64,000 bases of DNA from Closterium sp. NIES-65 (GCA_948144175.1 CANXME010002327.1:2560001-2624000), one strand, 5' to 3'. Counted from the first letter of the stretch, positions 30,690-43,061 are shown. Notes: a model not told the origin generated them from the sequence alone. Numbers and translations: made by a program.

Positions 30690-33600
30690 ATGGCGCCAGT
30701 CCCAATAGACCATACGAGATTGGACGCACCGGAGCGCGCCTCGGCTCACGCGCTCCGCCTTGACGTCGGGCAAGACGACGCTACCACCTCCCTCCTCACC
30801 CCCCCTCAATGCCAAGGAGCCGATACCGCGGTACCTCATAGCGAGTATGTTCTGCTGCACGAGCGCGAGGCGGCGGTGGAGCGGGGAGCGGCGTCGTGGG
30901 TGGGGGAGGCAGCGGCGCAATGCAGCGTGGGGTTGCCAGTAGCGGGCACGATGGCGGTGAATAGCTTCATGCAGCTACTGTGCCTCGCGTTCGTGGGGCA
31001 CCTGGGCACGCAGGAGCTCGCGTGTGCTTCCATCGCCACCGCGCTCGCGAACGTCACTGGCTTCTCGCTGCTGGTAACCCCATCCGCGCCCAGAACAGGA
31101 ATCTGTTTTCGAAAATTCAAACATTATTTATCGAATTTAGGGGGAAAGGGAGGAAATTGGCGGAGGGAAGATGTGGGGAGGGGGGAGGGGGAAGAGGAGG
31201 CTCACTATGCATACACGCGTGACCTGCAGCAGTCCCATTCCGCCGCCCCTACTCGTCTTCCCCGCACACACCCCCCCCACCCCTCCGCTCCCCCCCGACC
31301 TTCCCTCCCCCCTCTTCCTTCCCTTCCCCCTTTTGACCTTTCAACCAACCCCTACCCCACCCGCTATGTGCCGCTTGACTCAATTCCTTCTTCCTTCCCC
31401 TTTGCTCCACCCATCCACTCTTCCTCCCCCCACCCGTCCACGTCGCTTCCCCCGCCCATCCATCAAAAAGGCCTGGCGAGCGCCATGAAAGCCTTCTGCG
31501 GGCATGCAAGCGGCTCTTGGGACCTAGCGTGCTGTTTCAGTTGATTCGAATCCCGCGTCTCCCCACTGCACCCGCTCCACTCGTCCACGCTGCCCCCCTC
31601 CACGCGTCCACCAGGAAGGGCTGGCGAGCGCCATGGAAACGGTGTGCGGGCAGGCATACGGAGCAGGGGACCTGGCGAACCTGGGGACCATGCTGCAGCG
31701 CGTGCACCTCATCCTCACCCTCGCCTGCCTCCCCATCTCCGCCTGCTGGCTCGCCACGCGACCACTGCTGCTCTTCACAGGCCAGGTGCGCGCGCTTGTC
31801 TCCTAGGCGAGTGAACAAAGGGTGGTACTTCTGAGTGGAATTCGGAGTCGACTTGTAAGGTCTGAGACGATTGCTGATGCGCCGCAAGAGAGGTTTGGCT
31901 TGCTATGGAACAGCTGCTGCTGCTCACAGAGGTCGCATTGCAGCAATGCGTTTAGACCTTTATATAACACTCATGGCGTCGCCTTCCCTCCTTACCCTCG
32001 CACTCCCCTTCTTAATATCCGCATAACCTCCCCCCTTCTCCTTTCCCCCCCCCCCGCAACCCCCCCAGGACCACGCCATAGCGAGTGGAGCAGCGCTGTA
32101 CATCGCGTGGGAGATCCCGGGCCTGGTGGCATCCGCAGCGTTCCTGCCCATCACCAAGTTCATGCAGGTCAGTTAGTGCCTGATGATCGACTTAAAGAAA
32201 TGGTTTCGAAATTGAATCCTAAAGAAATTAGCGAAAAGCAATTGCGACATCAGCTAAATCAGGACAACGATTCGTCCAAGAACTTGGTATGGGAATTATT
32301 GTAGTGTTCGTGGTCCGTGTTGGCATGTATTCTCTATCTAGTTCTGCGAACTACGCCCATCGGGATACAAGCAGGCGAAGCACCCAGTGGTGTTGCCAAC
32401 CAGCCGGTGTGTACAGCTCCTTGCTCAACCCGTGCTGTAGCACAGTCCAAGCTGGCAATGCCTGGTGGGCGTGCTAGTGTCTATATCCTCTCAGCCTCGA
32501 ATTCCCTCAGACTTTCTCACTCGTGTATTTTGTGTTAATTTTACTTTCTTTCCCACTTTTCTTCCCGTCCCTCCCACCCTTCCATCTTTCTCTTCTTTTC
32601 TTCTCTTCCCTCTTCCTCCCCCACTTCGGCATGCATTCTGTATTCCAGGTCCAAGGTGTGACCCTCCCCCTCACCGTCATCTCCCTCGTCTCGCTCCTCT
32701 TCCTTTCTCTCGCCTCCTACCTCTTCATCCACACGTTTGCTCTCGGCTTCACAGGAGCCGCCATGGCCCTCTCGCTCACGCTGCTCTTCCAGCTGCTGCT
32801 CGCCCTGCTCTACCTCGCTCTGCTAGACAGCTCCCATCAACTGCTCTCGCGCTGCTGGCGCGGTTGGTCACTCGCTCTCTGTTTCTCTGGCTGGTCGCCC
32901 TACCTCACTGTTGCTGTGCCCTCCTGTGCCATGATATGGTGAGACGTCAGGTGCCTTCTTTCGATCATACAACTCTTAGAAAAGGCTTGCAACAAAATTA
33001 AGAGCTCTCAGCAGCGACTCTCATGTGGCTGTGGCAGTGTCGTCCTGTGCAATGTCGTGGTGGGGATTCAGCTGTGGATCCTCCAGTGGGCTTTCCGGAT
33101 TGTTGCTCTTGTCTCCGTTCCATTTTGCCCAACCCTGCGCGTGATGAGACGATAATTCAGGCACTTCTAGTGCCATGTCCGGTCCACTCCTCCCAATCCC
33201 TGACCCACACCTCCGATTTGGTGGCCGTCTCCTTGCATCCCCCTGGGCACGGCAGTCTGGAGTGGTGGTTCTTTGAGATCGTCACGCTTGTCTCCGGCCT
33301 GCTGCCCAACCCTGCTGTCAACGTTGCAGCCATGACTATAAGGTGCGCTGACGTGGCAGCCATGACGATAAGGTGTGCTGATATGTGATGATTCAGACAG
33401 CCGTTTAGTCAGCTTGACCACGTTCTTCTGAACCCCAAATCCTGCATCCTTGCATTTGTTCGTCGAATTGTCTCCGAGGCTGAACTGATCGTATGTGCTT
33501 CAGCCTGTACACACTCCTCTCTTGGCGGCCGTTCTTCGCCGCAAGCATGCAACCCCGAAAGTCCTTCCTTCCCGCATGCCATGCCGTCCAATGTGTTCCT

Positions 33601-35226
33601 TGTTGCATCCTCCACTCCCCCCTTTTCCTCCCCCTCCCCCTTTCCTCCATCCTGTGGGGTGCAGTCTACAGACTGCTGGGTTCTGCTTCATGTTCTCCCT
33701 CGCCTTTGGCATTGCTGCCAGGTGCGCTCACCTCTCCTGGCACTCCGCCACTTCACACCGCTCTACACCACTCCACTCCACGCACAACTTGCATTTAACC
33801 GGCAACCTTAAATGATTTTTTAGAACTTCAATTTTCCCAGGAATGTCAGCCCAACGATTTTCAAGTAGCATATTATAACCACCCTCATCTTGAACACTCT
33901 ATTCTGTATACACTCACCTGCCCTGCCCCCTTATTTTCCGCACCACCTTTCCCCTTCGCTCGCCTGGCTATCACCCCATCAGCATACAGGTGAATAACAC
34001 GCCTGGAGCAAAGAGCACAGTGGCAGCACGATTGTCTGAGTCAGCTCAGTAGTTTGTTCCACCCTCTCCCCACCACCACCCCGCCCCCCTCACTCCCCTG
34101 CGCCCCTCCATCTCTGCAGTGTGCGGGTGAGCAACGCGTTGGGAGCAAAGAGCCCAGCAGCAGCACGGCGGGCGGTGGGTGTGGCGATGGGCATATCGGT
34201 GCTGCTGTCAGCGCTCATAGCATTCTTCCTGCTCTTCATCCGCGACTTCCTCATCCTCTTCTTCACCGGTGCTGCTGCGCCTGACGTTGCTGCCCTCGTG
34301 CGCACGCTCATGCCCTTTCTCATTGTGTCCCAGCCGGGCCTCTGCCTCCCAACAATCCTCTCAGGTACAATCATCTACCCCACCCCACTGCCTCTCCACT
34401 GCATTTTTCTCGCTTACTGCTTCAGTGTCTGATTGTGCTGCATTCTCCCTCCTCCTCCCTCCCCTTCCTCCCCTTGCCATGCTGTGCTGTGCAGCGCCAT
34501 GCAGAGACATTTCAGAAACTTTTTTTGCATCCCACCCCCTTCCTCCCCTGCCCACCTGCCCTTCCCGCACACCAGGAGTGCTGCGGGGGTCAGGGCAGCA
34601 GGCAGTGGGCACGGGGGTGAACGGCTTTACCTTCTATGCCATCGCGCTGCCCCTCGCCTACGCCCTCGCCTTCTACCCTTTCCACCTCGGCGTTTCCGTA
34701 AGTTGCTGCTTGCACTGGCACACACATGCACGCACGTGCATACACACACACGCACACACGCAGGGAAATCTTTTGCCTGCCTTTTGGTGGTGCGCTTACG
34801 TCCTTGCATGTGAGGAAGACACAGTCAGCTCATGCTCTTCAATCGCGCCACATCAACTCCACAGACCCACATTCGCACTCTTATCTCTTCCTCACCAGGT
34901 TCATAGGGGTCCTTATTCAGTATTCTCTGGCGTGTCTCCCCATATGACGACCCCCAGGGGCTCTGGCTATCCATAATTGTGGGGGAGGCAATCCAAACCG
35001 CCATCTTTGGGTACTATGTGGCCACCACTGATTGGTCTGCACAGGTATGCTGCTCGTAGCTCTCTGCGAATCGTCCGTTAAGGGTTGCTGCTTCCCTCCC
35101 TGCTCCCATCCTGCTCCTTCCACCCCCCGCCCCCACAGCTCACGTCCTGCCGCACTTGCATTGTGTTATCTTGTTGACTCCGTGCAGGTGGAGCATGCAA
35201 AAAAACGAGTAGAGGCCAACAGATGA
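30690..35226 (+). CDS. MATE-family multidrug and toxin extrusion transporter, 10 exons
   Basis: A membrane antiporter of the plant DTX/MATE type that exports organic compounds in exchange for protons or sodium. Exons by splice site and phase: 30690-31073, 31615-31786 less one base (ends 31785), 32069-32167, 32649-32938, 33256-33342, 33665-33721, 34120-34364, 34576-34697, 34958-35044, 35188-35226; all introns GT-AG. They total 527 codons including the stop, normal for the family (526 residues, about 12 membrane spans). Signature segments are FVGHLGTQELA, SAMETVCGQAYGA, the exon 4-5 join MICLEWWFFEI, SGLLPNP, RVSNALGAKSP and GVLRGSG. The ATG sits in a good context (GCCATGG). Introns 2 and 5 hold decayed copies of the next exons, and the exon 5 donor is tandemly duplicated. 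Substrate cannot be inferred. Confidence 0.9.
31457..31530 (+). pseudogene. Decayed copy of MATE exon 2 inside intron 1
   Basis: The sequence translates to GLASAMKAFCGHASG, closely matching the start of the real exon 2 (GLASAMETVCGQAYG) that begins 150 bases downstream. The copy lacks a proper AG acceptor and runs into non-matching sequence after about 70 bases. It reflects a tandem duplication across the intron-exon border. Confidence 0.75.
33020..33175 (+). pseudogene. Decayed copy of the MATE exon 4/5 segment inside intron 4
   Basis: GTGGCAGTGTCGTCCTGTGC followed by AATGTCGTGGTGGGGATTCA resembles the end of exon 4 joined to exon 5 (VAVPSCAMICLEWWFFEI in the gene), and CTTGTCTCCGTTCC...GCCCAACCCTGC resembles the end of exon 5 (LVSGLLPNP). 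The real exon 5 lies about 100 bases further on. The copy is too divergent to be used. Confidence 0.55.
33313..33372 (+). repeat. Tandem 30-bp duplication of a splice donor
   Basis: GTTGCAGCCATGACTATAAG followed by GTGCGCTGAC is repeated immediately as GTGGCAGCCATGACGATAAG plus GTGTGCTGAT. Both copies carry AAG|GT, so two donors for MATE exon 5 lie 30 bases apart. Using the second would add 10 in-frame residues. The first is chosen because it gives the family-length protein. Confidence 0.7.
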
Positions 35227-35361
35227 TTGTGACATCAGGGCGCATGTATATATTACATGCTATTGTAAAAAAGGAATAGTAGAAAGGAAATGAGGCAGTG
35301 GTTTACAAAGCTGTGAATGTGTAGAAGCGGATTGCTAGTTGGTCAGTCAAATCATGCTGGT
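35227..35361. other. MATE 3' flank up to the Copia insertion
   Basis: 135 bases that probably include the MATE 3' UTR. The downstream Copia element has inserted at the CTGGT at its end, so the native polyadenylation signal may now lie elsewhere. Confidence 0.5.
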
Positions 35362-35805
35362 TGTTGGAAACAAGTAACTTAAGCGCCTCTGTCGCGTCGA
35401 AGCACTAAGTCATAAACGAAGCGAAACACAGCGAAGCATCAGCGAGTCAACCCTCGGAGGTCGAACAACTGCTAGAGGTTACGTGAAAGTCAAAGGTCAG
35501 CGACCTTTGACCTGACAAGTACAGCGCGACAGCAAGGACAAACAACTGACTCGTTATTGAGCAGTTGCCCGAGTCGTCACTGTATCGAACGCAACAGCAA
35601 CAACAAAACAGTTATTAGCTATAACCCTTCATATTCCCTTATACTCTTATAAAAGACAGTATCTCTTTGTTTTAATCAATCTACTTTGCCCTCACATACC
35701 AGCGCAAGGTGGTTCACAAACTTGTCATTAAACGCTTCCGGTATTACGTTGTCCTACTCAGAGTTTAGTCCTGCAAAGATCCTAAGGGCTTTTCTCAACC
35801 CAACA
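35362..35805 (+). repeat. 5' LTR, second-lineage Copia (444 bp)
   Basis: TGTTGGAAACAAGTAACTTA to CTCAACCCAACA, followed directly by the primer site. Contains the inverted repeat AAAGGTCAGCGACCTTT and a TATAAAAG box at about 35648. Confidence 0.9.
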
Positions 35806-37859
35806 TGGTATGAGAGCTATCAGGACAAATTCAACTACAATCAAGACTTCTACAACATCACAAGGCATGGCAACGCAGAAGGAGAGAAGCTCCTCTAACG
35901 GCTCTCCCGGTACTACTCCTACTCCACCTCCTGCCTCTGGCCTACAGACAGAGGAGGGCATAGCAACAAGACCGGCAGCTAGGTCTACCGAAACTCCCGC
36001 AAATCAAGCCGCGGGCTTCGACCCAGACATGATGGAGGAATTCTTCTCCTTCATGTCCTTCTATGAAGAACACCAGCAAGGGGCACCTGCGCAGTCAAAC
36101 AACAGCAACAACAACAACGTGACACCGATGAGCCTCGACGGTTCATCCTACGCGCGAGGAAATCAGCAACAACAACCTACCTTCTCCCCGTACGAACCTC
36201 AGCGCGGTTCTGTCAGCTTCATGCCGCGCCAGCAACCTTCAACTGAGCAAGAAAAAACATTGGATGCACTTCAAGTCCAGTCGCAATTTGCGCATGTCTT
36301 AAAACTGCTGATGTCAAGACCGTTCGACGGAAAGGACTTCTTTACCTGGTCATTCGAATTCGAGCTGATGATGGAAGGCGCGTAGATTCTTGGCTTCTTA
36401 GACGATTCCCTGCCATATCCAACGCACAGGACGCAATACGACAAGCAGCAGTATACATATCAGTCCATGATGGCGTACACAATCCTACTGCGCAACGTGA
36501 CACAAAACCAGCAGCAGAACATTCGGTCTTACCGGGGATACGGGAACTCCGCTGAGCTCGCGTACAACCACCTGAAGAACCTGTATCAGGCAACAGACAG
36601 CGTCAACCAGAGTCAGTTAATGGCACAACTGACAACAGTGGAAATGAAACCGGGCGAAAAGGGATGGCATATATCAGCCGCTGTCGCGAATTGCGCGACA
36701 AACTCTTTCGATGCAGAGGGTCGATATCAGAAGACGCCTTCGTCACAGTCGTCATTGGCGGTCTTGGTCCTCATTGGCGCTCCACTCGCGCCATACTCCG
36801 AGCTCACGGGAAGATCTCCGAAGCAGCACTATGCGCCGAAATTCATGCTGAGTAGCAAGACATGGACCTACAAGAAGAGCGGCACAAGAAGAAAACATCA
36901 GTGCCCGAATTTGCTTTTCACACTCAACGGCGCTACAACAACAACAACAACCGGCATCAACCAAAACCCGTACCTCCGTTCTGTCATCTCTGCAAGACTT
37001 CAGGGCACCCCCGGACACACTGCCCAAATCGACAACAGTCAACACCGCCGCAACGCCAACTTCGTCCTTCAAGTAGTCAAGTGGCGTCCACACAAGCGCA
37101 CCCCACGAGTCAACTGCAGCCCTCAACGACATCATCAACACAATCTGCACAAGGGGCAAGAAACATTGTCAGTTGCATGGCAAGTCTGACTGACTCCTGC
37201 ATCACCGAGTCACCACCGCACTACTCACCGGAAGAGCAACTCGACAACAGCACTTCTCGCCGCGAGTCACTTCAACCGAAACCGGCGTATGCAGCCATCG
37301 CTCAAAGCGAGCCGTCCGGGAAAGACACTTGGTTCTTGGACAGTTGCTGCGGACAGCATATGTGCTCTTCAGGACGCTTCGTTCAACGCGAACACCAACT
37401 TCAACGCGAGGTCGTCATCACCGTCGCCAACAACCAGAACCTGCGCACATGACGACAAGGCGTGGTGCAACTTCAGTCACGAGAGACAAACGTCATACTA
37501 CAGATGTCAAAGGTGTTAATTGCGGAGGGACTCGGCTACAACTTACTGAGTGTCACTCAGCTGATGGCGAAAGGCATCCACCTCGAAGCAGACAGCACAA
37601 CACAGGAGTTCAAGCTGTACCACGGGAGAGGATGCCTCTACATCGGCAAGGTCGTACTAAAAAACAACGTGTTTGTTCTCGACTTCGTTCCAGATCTAGG
37701 CACCGCCGACAGCGACGGAATCGTCACCTTCACCTCCTGGACGCACCCACCGGATCTTGATCCTGACTTCAGCCCCGAAGGATTCTGGTACTCGCACACC
37801 ATTCCCGAGGCAGAACGAACAAGAGCATTAGCAACAATTCAATCGGCAGCAGCAGAGAC

Positions 37860-37989
37860 TGTCAAAGTTTGAAGAAAGAAAGAGGATTGAACTAGCAAGA
37901 ATGAGGATACAAATAGCAAACCCTAGAAGGGTTGTACTCGCTATAGAGCACCCCACTACAGGCTAGAACAATAAGATAATATTCTGACA
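37860..37989 (-). repeat. 3' LTR of the mini-LTR element (130 bp)
   Basis: On the minus strand TGTCAGAATATTATC to CAAACTTTGACA. Identical to 39375-39504. Confidence 0.9.
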
Positions 37990-39159
37990 CACCCCCATAG
38001 CCAAAGTGGGGTGTAATCAGCCGAGCAGGCAAAGCAATACAAGCTCAGGGTGGATCACAATGTCACCACACATTCTGAGCACAAGTTCAAGAAGAAATAG
38101 TTTAGAGTTCACAATTATAAGCAAAGCTAGTGGTAGTCACAACGGGCAAGTGAGGAGGAGGAGGGAGAGTGAGGGGAGAGGAGATAGGAGGCGACGGCTG
38201 AAGCTGCAGACACACGGGCAACAGGAGGCAGACTGGCACAGCGGCTACCGGACAGCGCCCGGACTACAGGAGTAACAGGCCCCACGGCTCAAATAGCGGC
38301 GGACGGGCAACGGACCCACAGGCGGCTGGCGTAGAAGTCTAGCTCACTGGGCTACCGGGACAGCGCCCCGGACTACAGGTGCTGCTGACGACAGACTGGC
38401 AACCTCCGCTCATCCTCCCGCACACAGTCCCACCCCCCTGATACACACCCACTGCTACACCGCTAGCTCTACTCCCACGCACCCCCCTTAAACCCTAAAC
38501 CCCAGTCTCCCACACAACCACCCCCCTCAGCGACAGCTGCAGCAGTGGGAGACGAAGGAGGAGGAGGAGCAAAGGGAGGAAGGCACACCGATCACCCCCA
38601 TACCCGCCACCCCACAGCAAGCGGCCCCCTCAAGTCGCCTCGACGGACGACGGGAAATGGGGGGGAGGGGAGAAAGGGGCCCACAACGGACCTGAGAGAG
38701 TCGCAGGTGGGGGGACGGGGCCGGGGCCGGGGCCGCGAGTAGGGCGACGGGGCCGCGCGGGCGGCGACGGGGCCGCTGCGGCGGCGACGGGGCCGCGCGG
38801 GCGGTGAAGGGGCCGCGGCGGGTGGGGAGGGGGTCGCTGCGGGCGGCGACGGGGCCGCTGCGGCGGCGACGGGGCCGATCGGGCGGCGAAGGGGCCGCGG
38901 CGGGTGGGGACGGGGTCGCTGCGGGCGACGACGGGGCCGCACGCGACACCCCAGACCGTCGTAACGGACGGGCGGGGGCCGCGCGCGGCTCCCCTGGGCG
39001 GCGCGACGGGGCAGCGGGCGGCGCGCCAGAGAAGAAAGGGGCCGCGCGCCGAAGGTGGCGGGGCCGCGGCCGGAGTAGGGCGGCGGGGCCGCGACGGGTC
39101 CCCGTCGCCCGTCGCGACGCCTCCAGAGCGGGACGCGGCGAACGCCGCGAGGCAGACGC

Positions 39160-39303
39160 CCGCCGCGCGCCTCGGGGCGCACAGCGGGCAGAGAACCGCC
39201 GCGCGCCTCGGGGCGCACGGCGGGCAGAAAACCGCCGCGCGCCTCGGGGCGCACGGCGGGCAGAAAACCGCCGCGCGCCTCGGGGCGCACGGCGGGAGGA
39301 AAA
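39160..39303 (-). repeat. Four 36-bp GC-rich tandem repeats
   Basis: Units begin with CCGCCGCGCGCCTCGGGGCG and repeat at 39160, 39196, 39232 and 39268 with few differences. They are in the leader of the mini-LTR element, just inside its primer site. Confidence 0.8.
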
Positions 39304-39374
39304 AGTAGCAGCGGAAGCGAGGTGGGAACACACCCACAGGATCGATCCAAGGGGATCGACCTGCTCTGATAGCA

Positions 39375-39504
39375 TGTCAAAGTTTGAAGAAAGAAAGAGG
39401 ATTGAACTAGCAAGAATGAGGATACAAATAGCAAACCCTAGAAGGGTTGTACTCGCTATAGAGCACCCCACTACAGGCTAGAACAATAAGATAATATTCT
39501 GACA
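39375..39504 (-). repeat. 5' LTR of the mini-LTR element (130 bp)
   Basis: Identical to 37860-37989. The primer site lies immediately inside it. Confidence 0.9.
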
Positions 39505-39625
39505 GAGACAACATCGGCAGCAGCAGAGACAACATCGGCAGCAGCAGAGACAACATCGGCAGTAGCAGAGACAACATCGGCAGTAGTAGACAACAACATC
39601 GGCAACAGCAGAGACAATATCGGCA
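39505..39625 (+). repeat. 21-bp tandem repeats in second-lineage Copia
   Basis: GAGACAACATCGGCAGCAGC plus one base, repeated about five times with drift. Part of the same motif lies on the other side of the mini-LTR element (37840-37859), so that element landed inside this array. Confidence 0.75.
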
Positions 39626-42616
39626 CCAATCGCGGGTCCTTCAACTGCACCGGCTCCAATCGACGACGACACTCCACCGACTCCTGCGCAGCAACTGAAC
39701 CCAACACCACGAGAAGTACATCGAAGCGCAAACTTCACCGCAAGCTTCTACTCCAACTCCGACTTGTACCGTCGCTCACCCGGACATCGAGCCGGCGAAG
39801 ACATCTGGCACGCACGAATGGGACATCCAAGCAACACAGTGTTAAGTAACACAATCAGAGCAGGCGTGCTCGACAAAGACTCACTGCTCCTAACCGACGG
39901 AAGCGAACTTCGACGAGCTCGCGGAATGTGCTTTACCTGCCCCGAAGCTGACTTACCACATAGGCCGTTCGCTTCTCACCACAACCCCAGCGCACCAGCT
40001 TACGCACCACTCGAGAAAGTGTACAGCGACATCATGTACAACCGCGAACCTTGACAAGGAGCATACAGCTACACCATCACGTTCATCGATGCTGCCACAC
40101 GCTACGTTTGGCACCTCAAACTTCCAAGCAAAGACATGGCTTTCGAGGCTTTCGTCGCCTGGCTCCCAGTAGTAGAACGAGAATCTGACGTGAAACTAAA
40201 GAGCTTCCAGTTAGACGGAGGAGGCGAATACACCTCACAAAGGTTCAAGCAGTACTTGGCAGAAAGAGGGATCAAGCGGCTCATCTCCCTTCCCTACGCT
40301 CACCAGCAACAAGGCGTAGCAGAAAGGATGAACAGGACTCTCCAGAACACCATGCGCAAGCTGCTACGAGGGATGCGGCTACCCAACCACCAATGGCTCG
40401 AAGCAATGGACCACGCTGTCATGCTGCACAACTTGCTCTCGTCATCATCGCTCCCGAACAATGCATCACCGCACCTGCTGTGGACAGGAAAACAGGGCAG
40501 CACAAAAACGTTAAGAGTTTTCGGCTACATGGTACAGTGCCGACCCCCAGCTGCACGGGCCGGCCGATTCTCCCAACGCGCACAGTGGGGACTACACCTG
40601 GGCATCGAAAGAAATTACAATGCGTGGAAGATTTTTTACGTCCACTCAAAGGAAACAGTAGCAGCACGTGATGTCATTTTCTACGAGCGACTCACCCTTC
40701 CGACATACCTTGCCAACCTAGAAGAAGACCAGGACCCCACAGGCGGTTTCCGTGGTGACCGAGCCTTCGCCTCGGCAGCAAACGAAGCTGAATGGGATGA
40801 GCAGAACGTGGATGAAGCCTCGGAGGAAGCCGGACCTCTCCCTTACTGCTCCGTCGACGTCCCAACGGTTACGTTACACCTGCAAGAGTCAACACCAACG
40901 AAGCAGAACGCATAGGGCCCAACTTCATACCTGACCCAGAAGCAGGTGACGAAGCAGCTTATCTCGAGGACACAACACTCCCCCGCTACACACAGAGCGG
41001 GCTCTAGATACTCGGCCTCATCACCGCGGTCCACGGCACGGAGATTCCTAAGGAGCCTGCCACAGTTCAGCAGGCTCTGGGGGGGGAGCATAAGGAAAAA
41101 TGGCGCGAAGCCATGGACAAGGAGCTGAAAGTACTGGAAGAACGGAATACCTGGAAAGTCGTTCCCATCGGCGTGGCACGCAACAAAACAGTACTCACCA
41201 GAAAATGGGTCTTCCATGTGAAGACAAAGGCAGACGGTACCATCGACAAGTTTAAGGCACGCTAGGTCGTGCGCGGTTTTGACCAAGAGCACGGGCGCGA
41301 TTTCACCGAGACGTTCGCCCCGGTCAGTCGACACACTTCACTTCGAATTCTTCTCGCGATCGCCGCCATGAAGAAGAAGAAGCTGCGGCAAACCGACGTC
41401 GCCAATGCATTTCTCTACGCACTTGTTGGCGCCGAAATCTTCGTCGAACTTCCACAGGGCTCCAACGGAGAGCCCAACCAAGTCTGCTAGCTGCTGAAGT
41501 CCCTGTATGGCATCAAACAGGCTCCAAGACTATGGCAGCAGTATCTACATGCTCGACTCACCCGCATCGCATTCCGACAGCTACCACACGACCAGAGCAT
41601 GTATCGGCTCACAAAAGGCGACGACTACATCCTACTGATCGTCTACGTGGACGACCTGCTTTACATCGGCTCGACTGACGGCATCACTACTTGGTTCAAA
41701 GAGGAACTGCAGCAGGACCTCACTCTCACAGTGTCATCAACCGTCACGCAATGCCTCGGCCTCAACATCCAGGAAGAGGAAGGCGCAATCTATCTCAACG
41801 CCGCGAAATATGCCGACACTATCGCCAAACGCTTCGGACTCACCCCGATCACCATCTCCACGCCATACCGCTACACCACAAGAAATCACAAGGAAAGCTC
41901 CGCTCTGCTTAAGCCCGCAGGCATACGCGACTACCAGAGAAAGCTGGGGTGCCTCCTCTTCGCGGACGTCACCTGCCGTCAGGATCTATCGTACTCTGCG
42001 AGTCAACTCGCCACCTTCCTCAAAAGGCCCGAGGCAGAACATATGGCGAAGCTCGACCGCGCTCTTCACTACCTCGTTAGCACTCTGACGATCGGCCTGA
42101 CCTATCACAAGAACGGAACCTCGACACCTAAGTTAATCGGCTACGTCGACGCCGGTCACGCTGGCGACTCCGACAATAGACGCTCGTGCACCGGCTACAT
42201 CTATCGCTTCGAACCCATCGGACCCATCTCGTGGCAGCCGAGCAAGCAGGTGTTAATCGCCCTCTCTTCAGTTGAAGCAGAATATATCGCACTTTGCTCA
42301 GCCACCAAAGCGAACTCCTGGAGGAAGCGAAGTTGGCTAAGTTACCCAGCTTCTCCTTGTTCTGCGACAACCAGTCGGCAATTCGCATAGCCAACAAAAA
42401 TGGATTCGCGAACAGGACGAAGCACATCGCCCTGCGATATTTCTTCGTGAAGGACGAGATCGAGAAGGGGAGACTCGAGCTGTCTTACTGCCCTACGTCC
42501 GAGATGGCAGCTGATTACTTGACCAAGAAACTCGGAAAGCAGAAATTTTAGTACTGCATGCTGCTGACTGGACAGAGCCACGTCACCAGCAGCGACACTC
42601 CAGAAGCGAAGGGGAG

Positions 42617-43061
42617 TGTAGGAAACAAGTAACTTAAGCGCCTCTGTCGTGTCGAAGCACTAAGTCATAAACGAAGCGAAACACAGCGAAGCATCAGCGA
42701 GTCAACCCTCGGAGGTTGAACAACTGCTGGAGGTTACGCGAAAGTCAAAGGTCAGCGACCTTTGACCTGACAAGTACAGCGCGACAGCAAGGACAAACAA
42801 CTGACTCGTTATTGAGTAGTTGCCCGAGTCGTCACTATATCGAACCGCAACAGCAACAGCAAAACAGTTTTTAGCTCTAACCCTTGATATTCCCTTGTAC
42901 TATTTTAAAAGACAGTATCTCTTTGTTTTAATCAATCTACTTTGCCCTCACATACCAGCGCAAGGTGGTTCACAAACTTTTCATTAAACGCTTCCGCTAT
43001 TACATTGTCCTACTCAGAGTTTAGTCTTGCAAAGATCCTAAGGGCTTTTCTCAGCCTAACA
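42617..43061 (+). repeat. 3' LTR, second-lineage Copia (445 bp)
   Basis: TGTAGGAAACAAGTAACTTA to CTCAGCCTAACA, preceded by the purine tract GAAGCGAAGGGGAG. It ends 288 bases upstream of the chosen start codon of the acetyltransferase gene. Confidence 0.9.

Larger units (their letters stand above)
37860..39504 (-). mobile_element. Small non-autonomous LTR element (TRIM/LARD-like) with identical LTRs
   Basis: A 1,645-bp element with 130-bp LTRs at both ends and no retroelement protein inside. On the minus strand the order is LTR (39504-39375), primer site TGCTATCAGAGCAGG, GC-rich leader (about 39.34-38.7 kb, including four 36-bp repeats), about 0.7 kb of non-coding DNA, a 3' UTR and purine tract (CTATGGGGGTG) of the first Copia lineage, LTR (37989-37860). 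The LTRs are identical base for base by eye, so the insertion is very recent. It is flanked by GAGAC on both sides and lies in a 21-bp repeat array of the host element. It looks whole for a non-autonomous element. Confidence 0.85.
35362..43061 (+). mobile_element. Full-length Copia element, second lineage, with target duplication
   Basis: A Copia fossil between the MATE and acetyltransferase genes, flanked by CTGGT on both sides (35357-35361 and 43062-43066). Order: 444-bp LTR, primer site TGGTATGAGAGC (35806), gag (about 35.87-37.2 kb) with a CCHC knuckle (CHLCKTSGHPRTHC, near 36.98), protease region (about 37.3), a nested mini-LTR element (37860-39504), integrase (about 39.77-40.9; HARMGHPS and a DGGGEY-type motif), RT (YVDDLLYIG; about 41.06-41.9), RNase H (HIALRYFFVKDEIEKG, to 42551), purine tract and 445-bp LTR. 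About 21 differences between LTRs by eye (4-5%). It has several breaks. It is unrelated in LTR and gag to the first lineage. Confidence 0.9.

Noticed and set aside
39160-39303. CRISPR-like array (36-bp repeats)
   Set aside because: Repeats are contiguous with no spacers, in eukaryotic retroelement DNA.
38527-39471. Arg/Pro-rich open frames on both strands in the mini-LTR element
   Set aside because: They cross the GC-rich leader array and differ from anything recognisable; treated as repeat artefact.
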